Shown here one piece after another: positions 36,501 through 48,500 of a stretch of 64,000 bases of DNA. Every line of letters begins with the position of its first letter. Positions within the stretch are counted from its first letter, which is position 1. Origin of the DNA: Nepenthes gracilis (lineage: Eukaryota; Streptophyta; Magnoliopsida; Caryophyllales; Nepenthaceae); NCBI GenBank assembly GCA_033239525.1, contig BSYO01000008.1, positions 15,980,830 to 16,044,829 of the forward strand, given 5' to 3'. Made by a program: the position numbers and the translations under genes. The notes under the pieces were generated by a model, which was given only the letters and a program-made list of their open reading frames with translations, was not told the origin of the DNA and ran no database searches.

Positions 36501-39500
36501 CTAGCCCATGGCTATGTGTTGTCCAGAAATTTATCCCATGCCCCTTTGTGGCTCATCATTAGCTGCTAATGCTCCATTCCCTGCCTGAACTTTGGCAATG
36601 TTCCCACCTGCATAGAGAGGAGCATGCTTGATCTAGAACCTTCTCATCATGCCATCTTGGACGTGTTTGAGAATTACCCCATAGGCATGATCCTTTGCTG
36701 ACACTTTTGTAATCTTTAAAGAAAGTCAATCTCATTAGTAGACAAGTAAGGAAAAACATAACAACATTTATGACTAAGGGCATGAGGTTCCTAGATGAAG
36801 TTGTAGTCTTCTTGACATTTTTGCAACCATGATTTGGAGACAATTTCTGTCTCTTGGAGAATGTCTTTGGCAACATTGTTTGTCAGAGCTATGTATTTGG
36901 TACTGAGTAGATAGTCCCACGAAGTTTGAAGGCAATGCACACTGCCTAGTGCCAAAATCTCGATTATATGCATCAAATATTTTCATGGTTTTTTCTTAGT
37001 TTATGACTTTAAAAAAGTGATTGGGTGCCCATCACTTAACTAAAAAATAACAATAAAAAAAAATTCTGCACTGGTAAGCATTGATTGGCTTAATTAGAGG
37101 TATCCAAGTGAACTTCTATTGGCTGACCAAACTCAGCTAATTTCAGTACAGGCTTCGTAGTGACTACCTGTTTCAAATTATGAAAGGCACCATAGCATGC
37201 ATTAGTTCATTGCTATCTCATGTCTTTCTTCAGAGGGTCACTGAGCGATGCCACTTCTCGAGTACTCCTTGATGAACTTCTGATAATAGCTTGCTAGGGC
37301 AAGGAATGACTGCAACTCATCATCTTCATGGGGGCAGCCCAATCTATCAAAGCCTTCACTTTGGGCTAGTCTATCATGTGCCAGTCCTTTAACTCTATGG
37401 TGAAGAAATCTGATTTTCTGTTCGTGCAAACTCACTTTTCTCCTTAGTGTAATACAGCTGGTGCTTCCTTAACGGTAAGAAAGCTGATAGCAGGCTCGTG
37501 ATATGCTCTTCTAATGACTTGCTATAGATAATATTTTTTGGGTTTGTGTGAGGATGAAACACAATAGAAAAGGCTCCCACTTGATGGGATTTGGAGAGAG
37601 TTATATAGACTAATCCTTACCCATCATTGTAGAGAGATTATTTGCATAGATTGAACCATGGTTAACAGAATTTACGTATCTCACTGCATATCATGATTGG
37701 AGTACTGTATATTGAATGTAGTTTTTAATGATAATATCTTATGTAAAATAAAACTTGAATATGTACCACCTATCTGGCTACAGGGATGCACAAAGAACTT
37801 GATAAATGTGGTTGGAAACCTGACCTTGATGTAATGATGGAACAACCTTAACGTTTTGCAATCTTGGATCAATCTAAAAGAAACATCATAACTGTCTCCA
37901 CGAGGCTGGATTGGGGAGTGTATCAATGGGTCCAGTACTTTAACTCTCCAATTACAACCATCCAGAAGTAAGCTGAGGCACGCCCCATAGTTGAGCTGTA
38001 CTAACTCTTTCTTATGGATAATTTGATCAGGAGTGCTAGATTTAGTACCATGTCTTGTGTATGCATATAGATTGCTTAAAACAGATATACAGCTGCTGCA
38101 AAGACTGATTTCTGTTTCTTGGTTTTTCTTGTTTTCTTCTTTACTACCTTGGTGTTCCATGTTACTACACCTTTCCGATCACATACTCTAGTGCTAAGAT
38201 TTACTACTTCTAGCAAAGGGGACCAAACTTCTCTGAATTAGGAACAGGAGAAGAATAGGTGGCCCCTGCTGTCTTGACTTCACTTGCGTAGAACAAATCT
38301 ATCATCAAAGTTATAGCCCAACTTCAAAAGTCTCTCTTTAGTTAGTAGTTTGTTATGCATAGCTAATCATTCAATAAAAGAAAAGTTTGGTATAATAGCA
38401 GTTTTCCATCCCACGGCCGATTAAAATTTGTCTGCATGCTGCCTAATATATTCATAAACACTGCTCATTGTGATAATGCCCTGTTTCTAGATTGCCATAT
38501 CAATAGATCTGTCAAGCACATGCAGGAACGAATCTCTGATTTCTATGATTTTGTCCCACATCCAAGCATGAACCCAAGCCACATGTAATTTCTCTGCCTT
38601 CTAAACAAAAATATCAGCATAGGTATTAGTTGGGACCATATCATTATTAGATATATCGAATAATAGATATTACAATGGATGTATCAGGAATAAAAAAATT
38701 TCTACGAATCGTAAGTTGAAAGTAAATATCAACTGATATATCAGTCAAATATTATATTTATTTGCTGATTATAGTGATATATTACGATATAGTAGCATAT
38801 TTGCCACAGTATTGAAAAATATTAATATCGAGGGGTCCAATACCAATATATTGACTGATGTATTGGATATTGGTTGATGTTCATTTCATAGTCATCAGTT
38901 TTTGAGATCTAACTTCTCTCACTTTTTAGTCTAACCGAGGGACCAAACATTGGGGAAAAGCCGAGGTGATGCGGACATCCAAGACAAATATTCGCTTTTA
39001 TTTGCCTTTCAAATATGAAGATTCGCTTTTATTTGCCTTCCAAATTAGTTGTGATTTTATTTTCATTTATTTGATTTTATTTGATTTCCTTTTTCACTTT
39101 TTCAATTATTGGATTATGATTTTATTTTCAATTTTCTTTCACATCGGATTCTCTATATAAGAATCCTTAGGGCTATTGTTTGGAGGACAATTGATTAACT
39201 AATGAAAGAGTATTTGAGAAATTAATTGCAATTGAGCAATTGTGCTTTCCTTCCTCTCTCCCCCTTGGTTTGATCCCTTTCTTGTCTCTACCCCTCTAGT
39301 CTAATTTCTTGTCTTTTCCTCTTTATTCTTCTTCTCTCTACTTTCACCCTCCTCCGTATATCAAATTGGTATCAGAGATAAAAATCCTATCTTTTTACCG
39401 TCAGCAATACCTTCCCACCAGCCACACAACTTCCCGCCACCAGCCACCCACCCCTACCACCACCACCACTGTCCCACCACCCTACAAAGTTTTTCTGTGC

Positions 39501-42500
39501 ATTTGCTGGTAGATCCATCTCCATCACCACTGCCTCCTCTATATTGTTAAAAAAAAGAAAAAAAAAACTTTTGTTTCTGTCCCAATAGAAAAAAAAACAA
39601 AAGGTGTGGTTTTTTTTTTTTTTTTCTCTTGTGCCCGCCTCTGTCAAAAAAAAAAAAAAAAAGGTAGAAGAAGCAAGAGGCAGGCAAGGTGAGAACCGTC
39701 TCGTATCCTCGCCTCAACCAAGGAAGCGACACCCGGTCAAGCGGCGGCCCAACGCCCGAAGCCATCGCAGCCAGCGCCACTGCCATAACTGGAGGAAGAA
39801 CCCCCATCCCTGCTAACCACCACGACCTCCAACACTCCAGTACCCGCCCAGTCAAGCCAAACCACGCCCAAACCCAAACCCATTTCTACCACACTACGAA
39901 CCGACCGAAACCATAAACGACCACCTTCATCAGACGACCCGAAACCAGAAACCCTAACCCGGAGGCTTGCGCCACAGCCCACCCCAAAAAACCCTAGCCT
40001 CCACCTTCCTTCAAAAAAAAAAAAAAAACCGAAGAAAGTGTCCCAAATTTTCGTCTTCATTCTCTGTCTTCGTCTTCGCCCTTGTTCTTCTTCGTCTTCA
40101 TCGCTTCATCAGATTTATCTCCTCCTCATCTTCTCCGTCTGAGTTCGTCTTTGTCATCATCCTCTTTGCCGCCTTCATTGCCGTCGCCGTCGCTCCCACC
40201 TTCACCGCCGTTGACGTCATCGGACTGAGCGAGTGCTGTCGTCCCCACCTGAGTAGCCGCACCACTTCGTTCCCTTTCTCTGTGTGCTTTGAGGCCGTAC
40301 AGGTAAAGAAAACAAGGGGCAACAGTAAGGGAGGGGAAAAAAAAAGAGGAAATAAAAAAGGAGAGAAAAAAAAAGAGAGAGAGAAAAAAAAGAGAGGAAA
40401 AAAAAGAGAGAGAGAAGAAAAAAATCAAACAATAGCAAATTTTCGTAGATTTCCGTCCAATCTCAAACAAGTGGGTCAGATCATTTCCGAGGCAGTTTCA
40501 ACAAGCTGGTCAAATCATCTCCAGGTGTGTTTGTTCCATCTTCTTTTGAGTAACATATTTTGTTTATCTTTAATAGTATTTAGTTTTATCTACGCGTGTC
40601 ATTTTATTGAAAACAATAAAAAAAAATCGTTCACGCCCTCTCGTTACCATTTGACGCACCCTCTTGCAATTGTTTATCACTTTATAATTTTAATAGATTA
40701 GCAATACTAGTTTGCCTGATCGGAACCATACAAATATCATAAAAGAAAAAAAAAATTTTTGAATTGCCTCAATTGTTTATTGATCTCAATTCCGTTTGGT
40801 GTTGTATGCATTTGCAAAGTGGTCGGATTATTTTCTATAATACCCTTGACCTAAGCATGGACTCTAACCAATTTGAAACATTGAGTCAACAATTAGCCCA
40901 ATTAGCTTCCAGTCAACAACAATTACAAAATCACATGATTGCCATTCAAACTGACTTGGCCACCACTCATCAGACAAATTTAGATCTTGCAAATCGGGTT
41001 GCCACTTTAGAACTAGGGCCTCACTCATCAGATGTTGAAAACTCTGATGCATTACATAACAAAGCTCACCGACGAAGGCAAAATAGATGAACCCCTAGTA
41101 GACACGATCACGGGCCTCGATACTATGATCAAGAGGAGGATCCGGATGACCATCTCTTTAAAAATATCAAATTGGATGCCCTTACTTTTGACGGTTGCTT
41201 GGACCCTCGAGTTTTCACTCAATGGGTTGGCGACATGGATCATTTCTTTGAATGGTACGGCGTGTCAAAAGACAGAAGAGTTTAATTTGCTAGCTTTGAG
41301 TTGACCGGCAACGCCCAATTATATTGGGAAAGTGTGGACCTCCTGGCTCAGCGTCAAGCCGCCCCTGTTCGAAGTTGGGCTGAAATGAAGCAACGCCTTT
41401 ACGAGAAATATTTATCCCGCTCCTACAGTAGCTATTTACTCGACCGGTGGAATTCCCTGCAGCAAGGTAATCGGTTCGTAACTGAGTATGTGACTCAATT
41501 TGATGATTTTCGAATGAGATGTCACATCATTGAGGATGAAGCCATGACGTTGAGTAGGTTCCGACAAGGGTTACACGAGGATCTTAGGAGAAAACTTGTC
41601 CTTCGTGGAGTTACGAGTTTGGACCATGCGTATAATTTGGTCCGCGACTTTGAGTTAGTTACCAGGATGTCGTATCGTCAATTCACATCACACACTCCTG
41701 CCATCAATTCTAAGTCTGTCTTAGGAACCCCTCCCTCCACCGTCGCCCCTGCAAGGGAACCTTGAGGAAAAGATATTGAAGTCCTGAAAAGAAATTCTCA
41801 ATTACAGTGTTTTTATTGTAAAGGTTTTGGGCATATTTTTTCCAAATGTCCGAGTAAAACTTTATTCATTAACGGACAAAATGAAATACATGAGGAACCC
41901 TTGAAGAACAAGTCTATGAACCCAAATTAGAGGAGTTTGATGACTTGAATGATGATGACCTTGACACATTTGTGAGTTGCATTTGACCTACTTCCTCTCA
42001 TTTAGATTTCGATTCTTCCTCCGTCGATACACCATTTTTTGGCGTTGTGCGATGCACATTGACACAATCCAACGAAGCTGATGATTGGCGTCGTTACGCT
42101 ATTTTTCACACTTACATCAAAGTGCACGAGAAAGCTTGCAAGGTAACCGTGGATAGCGGTAGTTGCATCAATGCGGTCTCTGATAACACTATTTCTCGTT
42201 AAAGGCGGTCCCATATCCTAGTCCTTACAGCGTTTCTTGGATTGACACATCTTCTATATCCGTTAAAGAACGTTATCTTGTACCGATTCAATTTTCAGAG
42301 TACAAAGATCATATTTAGTGTGATGTTATCCTAATGGACGTGGGTCATGTTATTCTTGGGCGCCCTTGGCTCTACGACTTGGATGTGACTATCCAAGGCC
42401 GTTTCAATTCCTGCTTTTTTGTTCACAAGGGGAAGAGGATTCGCCTCTACCCCCTACCTCCAAAACCGACGACTCCCAATAAAGAACGGGTCGTGGTAGT

Positions 42501-45500
42501 TGCCAAAGGATTACATATTATTAGTTCCACCGCATTTGAACGGGCCGCTGTCAGCGAGTCAGTTGTGTTCACCGTTATCATCCTCGAAACCTTTCCGAAC
42601 TCTTCCACACCAATTTCTAATGAGGCCCGTCAAATTCTCCAAAACTTTCAAGATGTTTTCCCCGAGGACCTATCCAATCACTTACCACCTTTACGCGAAA
42701 TTTAACATGCCATTGATTTTACTCTAGGTGCGTCACTCCCAAACCTCCCTTATTATAGGATGAATCCTACTGAACATGCTGAATTCCAGAGACAAGTGGA
42801 CGAACTCTTTCACAAGGGATTTGTTCGAGATAGTATGAGTCTTTGCGATGTACCTGTCCTCTTAACACCTAAGAAGGATGGGTCTTGGAGGATGTGTGTT
42901 GATAATAGAGCAATCAATAAAATCACCGTAAAATATCATTTTCCCATTCCTGGACTTGATGACGTGTTAAATATGATGGTTGGTGCCACAATCTTTTCCA
43001 AAATTGATTTAAAGAGTTGTTACCACCAAATCAGAATTCGTTCAAGGGATGAGTGGAAAACAGCTTTCAAAATAAAAGACAGCCTCTATGAATGATTGGT
43101 CATGCCTTTTGGGCTCTCTAATGCACCAAGTACTTTCATGAGAGTAATGACCCAGACTTTACGACCTTTTATGGGACGGTTCCTAGTAGTCTATTTTGAT
43201 GATATCCTCATTTATAGTAAGATCAAGGAGCAACATGTAGAACACCTCACACAGGTCTGCCTTACTCTAAGAAAAGAAAGCTTATTTGCTAACCTTAAGA
43301 AATGTTCCTTCTTCTTAGGCAAAGTGGCTTTCTTGGGCTTTATTGTTTCTTCTGACGGGGTTTCTGCCGACCTCATAAAGATCCAGGCAATCATAAATTG
43401 GCCAGAACCCAAATCCATCCACGAAGTTCGAAGTTTTCACGGCTTGGCCACATTCTATCGCCGGTTCATCAAGGGTTTTAGCACAATCATGGCTCCCCTC
43501 ACTGAGTGCATGGAGAAGGGTGACTTCACTTGGTCTCCTGATGCTGCCAAAGCTTTCAAACACATCAAAAATAGGATGACAAACAGCTCTGTCATGCGAC
43601 TTCCTGATTTTTCTAAGGTATTTGAAGTAGAGTGTGATGCGCTAGGTATAGGAATAGGAGGAGTTCTTAGTCAAGAACGCCACCCAATTGCCTACTTTAG
43701 TGAAAAGTTGAATGATGTCAAGTGACGATATTCTACTTATGATAAGGAGTTGTATGCCGTTGTACAAGCCCTACGCTACTGGCACCATTACTTACTCCCT
43801 CAAGAGTTTGTCCTCTATTCAGATCATGAAACTCTTTCATTCCTCAACTCTCAGAAGAAATTAAATTATAAGCACGGTCGGTGGATCGAGTATTTACAAG
43901 CATATTCATTTGTCTTAAAGCACAAGAAAGGCGTTGAGAATCAAGTGGCTGATTCCTTGAGCCGTCGTTTGACCTTCCTCTCTGTTGTTCAAGTTAAAAT
44001 TGTTGGCTTTGAAAAGCTTAAGGAAGAATATAAGTCCTGTTCTGATTTTAGCAAAATCTTCCTCGCTTTACAGTGTGGGCACTTGAACACCACGGGCGGA
44101 TTTCGTCTTCAGGATGGGTACTTATTCCGAGTTAATAAACTTTGCATCCCGAAAACGTCTGTCCGAGATTTCATAGTGTGGGAAGTTCATGTTGGAAGTT
44201 TATGTGGCCATTTTAGACGTGATAAGACCATTGAGGAGGTTGAGCGACAATTTTATTGGCCTAGTTTGAAGAAATACGTGGCTAGAATCGTCAGTATTTG
44301 TCGAATATGCCAACTCGCCAAACACTTAAAGCAAAACACTTGGCCTCTACACCCTCTACCTATACCTAATGGTCCCTGACAGGTTGTTAGCATAGATTTT
44401 GTGTTAGGGCTTCCCCGTACCCCTCAGAAACACGATTCTATATTTGTCGTTGTGGATCGTTTTTCTAAAATTGCCCACTTCATTCATTGTAGTAAAACTG
44501 TTGATACTTCTCGAGTTGCTCGCCTTTATTTCACTAAGATTGTCAAGTTGTATGGTTTTCCTAAGACCATTGTTTCTGATCGTGATGTCCATTTTATCAG
44601 CCATTTTTGGCAGACCCTGTGGCACATGGTCGATACCAAATTAAAATTTTTCACTGCATACCACCCTCAAACAGATGATCAGACTGAAGTTGTCAATCGT
44701 AATTTAGGTAACCTATTACGGTGTTTGGTCCAGGAGCATCTTAGGAATTGGGATTTGATCCTACCAGCGGCCCAACTTGCATATAATAGTTCTTTCAATA
44801 TATCCCTCGGTCTGAGTCCATTTGAAGCTGTGCATGGTTACAAACCCTGAAAACCATTGGACCTTATCCCAATGTCTCCACATGTTAGTGTGTCCATGAC
44901 GGCCGAAGCTTTTGCACAACATATTCACAATTTACACATTGAGATCAATAAGCAATTAGAAGCAAGCAATGCCACATACAAATTGCACGCTGATTCTCAT
45001 AAAAGACACGTTGAATTCAATATAGGAGATTATGTTATGGTTCGTACCAGACCAGAACGACGCCTACCTGGGCACATCTCTAAACTATAGACTCGTAGTC
45101 CATTTAACATTTTACAGCGGATTGGATCAAATGCATATGTTCTTGACATTCCATCTCATTTTGGTTTTCATCATACTTTCAATGTGGAAGATCTAATTAC
45201 GTATAAAGGCAACTTTTTCCCCACCTGGGGTTCCCTTTGCCACCCCCCTGCGTGCACCCCTATTGACCATTCGCCCTCCCCTACGCCACTTCCCTCTCTC
45301 CCGGCACACTATGATAAAATTGATACTATTTTAGATGAACAGGTGATGTTTACCAGGGAGGGAACTATTCATTGCTTCCTTGTCCGTTGGGTTGGTCGAC
45401 CAGAGTCTGAAAATGCTTGGATTTCTCGCGAGACACTACAGCAGCTCGACCCAAACCTCTTGGAGTTCTATTAGAGCCAGCACGATTGCCCTTCTTCAGG

Positions 45501-48500
45501 CCCTAGTCAACTTCCGGATATCTCGATCGCTCTGTCATCTTTCGGCCCCCTCTTACTCGAGTCTATCACCATCGTCGACGGGTTGCCCAGCCACTCATCT
45601 TGTGGTTGGAAAGTTGATTACTGACATTTAACTCGCCGGGGTCGAGTTCCTCCCACCCGGGGAGAATTGATGCGGACATCCAAGACAAATATTCACTTTT
45701 ATTTGCCTTCCAAATATAAAGATTCATTTTTATTTGCCTTCCAAATTAGTTGTGATTTTATTTTCATTTATTTGATTTCCTTTGTCACTTTTTCAATTAT
45801 TTGATTATGATTTTGTTTCCAATTTTCTTTCACATCGGATTCTCTATATAAGAATCCCTAGGGCTATTGTTTGGAGGACAATTGATTGATTAATGAATGA
45901 GTATTTGAGAAATTGATTGCAATTGAGCAATTGTGCTTTCCTTCCTCTCTCTCCATTGGTTTGATTCCTTTCTTATCTCTACCCCTATAGTCTAATTTCT
46001 TGTCTTTACCCCTTTTATCTTCTTCTCTCTACTTTCACCCTCCTCCCTACATCACCATGCCTTACATGTCTCCATATAGGTGTAGGTTCAGCCTATTGCC
46101 ATTTGGATCCTATTGGAGAGAAGGACAATTTCACTTGGGCTATGGGACTTTCTATAAATGAGATTTGGAGAGCTTATGAAGTCTCAGTTAAGTTATACTT
46201 TTGGTTGGTGATGCATATTTTAGAAGCTTCTTATTTACTAAAGGAAAAAATCTTATATGTTCTAAAATTTCTAGAAATATGACATTTATTTGTTGATGAT
46301 ACATATTCACCATTGCTTTAGAAACTTCATTAGGGACCTAGTTTAATGAAGAATTTTAGAATATTTTATAAAGATAACTTTGTCTATAATATTCTTTAAC
46401 ATTCTCACCTATATCATTTTTAAATAGGTGGATGATTTACTTAGGCATGGAAAATCAAATCCAAAGTTTGTGAGAGTGAAATCCAAGTCCTCTACTTTCC
46501 CATCCTCCACAATTTCTATAATTTCCATGTTTTCTCCCATATAAATAGCACTCCCTTATTTTATTGTTTTTATATTTACTGTTCTTCTCTATATTAAATT
46601 TTAATAAGTGATATCAGAGCAAAGTCTGGTTATAAAGGCATCGCTTCATCACCCAATTATCCTAAAGTCCTATCCTGTATTTTCATACTATTGTCAAAAT
46701 TTCTCTAGTCATAGCGGAATTCATTTCTATTGTTGTCTTAATTTTTTTGGGAGAAAACTATAATCTTTTCGAGTATAAAAATGAAGACATTTTTTTGTTC
46801 CTAAGAGTTATGGGACATTGTACAAGATGGGTTTCTGAATTTAGAAGATTCTTCAAATCTCACTGCAACTCAGAAAAAAGGAGTTGAAGGCAAATACACA
46901 AAAGGATTCATGGGGTTTACAATTAGCTTTTGATGGAGACAATTTTTACACAATAGGATTATGGGAGCTATTAGTGCTAAAAAAACCCAAGATATTCTAT
47001 AGGAGGAGTTTTAAGGCAATGAAACGGTACATTCAGTGAAACTTCAAATTCTAAGATGGGAGTTTGAATTAGTTAAAATGAAAGATTCCGAGACCTTAAA
47101 AGGTTATTATTTTAGAGTTAAAGAAATTGTGAATCAAATGAGAGCTTATGGGAAAAATATTCTTGATAAGAGAATTGTTGAGAAAATTCTAATCATTGTT
47201 CCTCGAAAATATAATTTAATTGTTACTAAAATTGAACAAATAAAAGATTTGTCAACTTAAACTGCAACAAAACTAATGGGCTCTCTAAAAGTATATGAGC
47301 AAATATTGGGTAGGCATAATGATGATTTAATAGAAAATGCCTTCTAGTTTAAACTCAAAATAAGGTGTTAGAATTATAAAAATAGTGGAAGAAGAGTAGA
47401 AAATTCTAGAGGACAAAACTCTAGAAATTGAGAAAATTAGAGATTTAATCCGGTGGAGAAAAAATGGTAAATATCCTCCATGTGGTATCTACAAAGAAAG
47501 ACCAATCATATGGAGAAAGATTGCTGGCTTCATGGAAAGACACATGTCAATATTGCAAAAAAGTTTGGCCATGTTGCTAAGGATTGCCACATCAAAAGCA
47601 ATCATCAAGGAAATTATATAAAATTCTAAAAAGGAGTAGTAGCTATTATATGCCAGCCATGCTATCAAAGAGGAAACGAATGTGAATAACATTTGGATAG
47701 TGGTTGTAGTACTCATATGACAGGGAACAAGAGTATATTCTATAAAATAGCCAAGTCATTAAAATCGTTAGTTCGCATGGGCAATGGTGTAGTAGTTGAT
47801 TCAACTATCAAAGACACTATTGCAATTGAGATAAAGTAAGGAATGCGACTTATCAACTAAGTCTAACTTGTCCCTAGTTTAAAAGAGAATCTTTTAAGTA
47901 TTGGCCAAATGCTGCAAAATTGCTATACTCTCTATTTCAAAGGAAATTTCTGCGAAATATGATTGCAATAACAAAAATCTTGTAATAACATAAGTAAAAA
48001 TGAATGGAAGTAGAAGCTTCCTAGGAGTGTGGAGATATGCCACAAATGTTGCCATGAAGATGCAGATTGACAATGCATGGCTATGGTATCGGAGATTTGG
48101 CTGCTTCAATATTCATGCTCTAAAGATCTTATATGAAAAAAGAAAAAAAAAAACGATGTGAAATCTTTCATCTCCAAATAACAAGGAAGATGCATGTGAA
48201 GGTTGCCTCATTGGCAACCAATATCGACTATCTTTTCCATTAGAGAAGTCTTGGGGAGCTAAGAAGCCAATGGAGTTGATACACATGGATATATGTGGCC
48301 CTATGAGATTGTCATCTCTTGACAACAACAGATACCTTATTCTCTTCATTGATGATTATAATGTAATAACATTGGTCTATTTTGTGTGAAAAATAGAAAT
48401 ACTATAAATATTCAATAAGTTCAAATGCTTTGTCGAAAAACAAAGTGGATGTCATTAAAGCAATTAGAAGCATTGAGGCAAAGAATATAACTCTTATGAG

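Larger units (their letters stand above)
38967..46054 (+). mobile_element. CRM-like chromovirus (Ty3/gypsy), nearly full length
   Basis: This 7.1-kb element has LTRs of 397 and 387 bp, both TGATG...ATCA, differing at roughly 5% of positions by eye, with a few indels. The primer-binding site, a long leader, gag, protease, RT, RNase H, integrase, chromodomain and polypurine tract are in the canonical order. The LTR start 'tgatgcggacatcc' and the short LTRs point to the CRM/Reina part of the chromoviruses; I favour CRM-like. The Pol frame is continuous for about 3.3 kb apart from point stops. No target duplication is visible: 'cgagg' is on the left and 'ccatg' on the right. Confidence 0.85.

Noticed and set aside
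37681..38160. 159-codon minus-strand frame as an independent gene
   Set aside because: It continues directly from LINE zinc-domain remnants upstream and has the usual tail of that domain.
39547..40701. Several 100-244-codon frames on both strands
   Set aside because: They are formed by homopolymer and purine/pyrimidine tracts in the leader of the CRM-like element.
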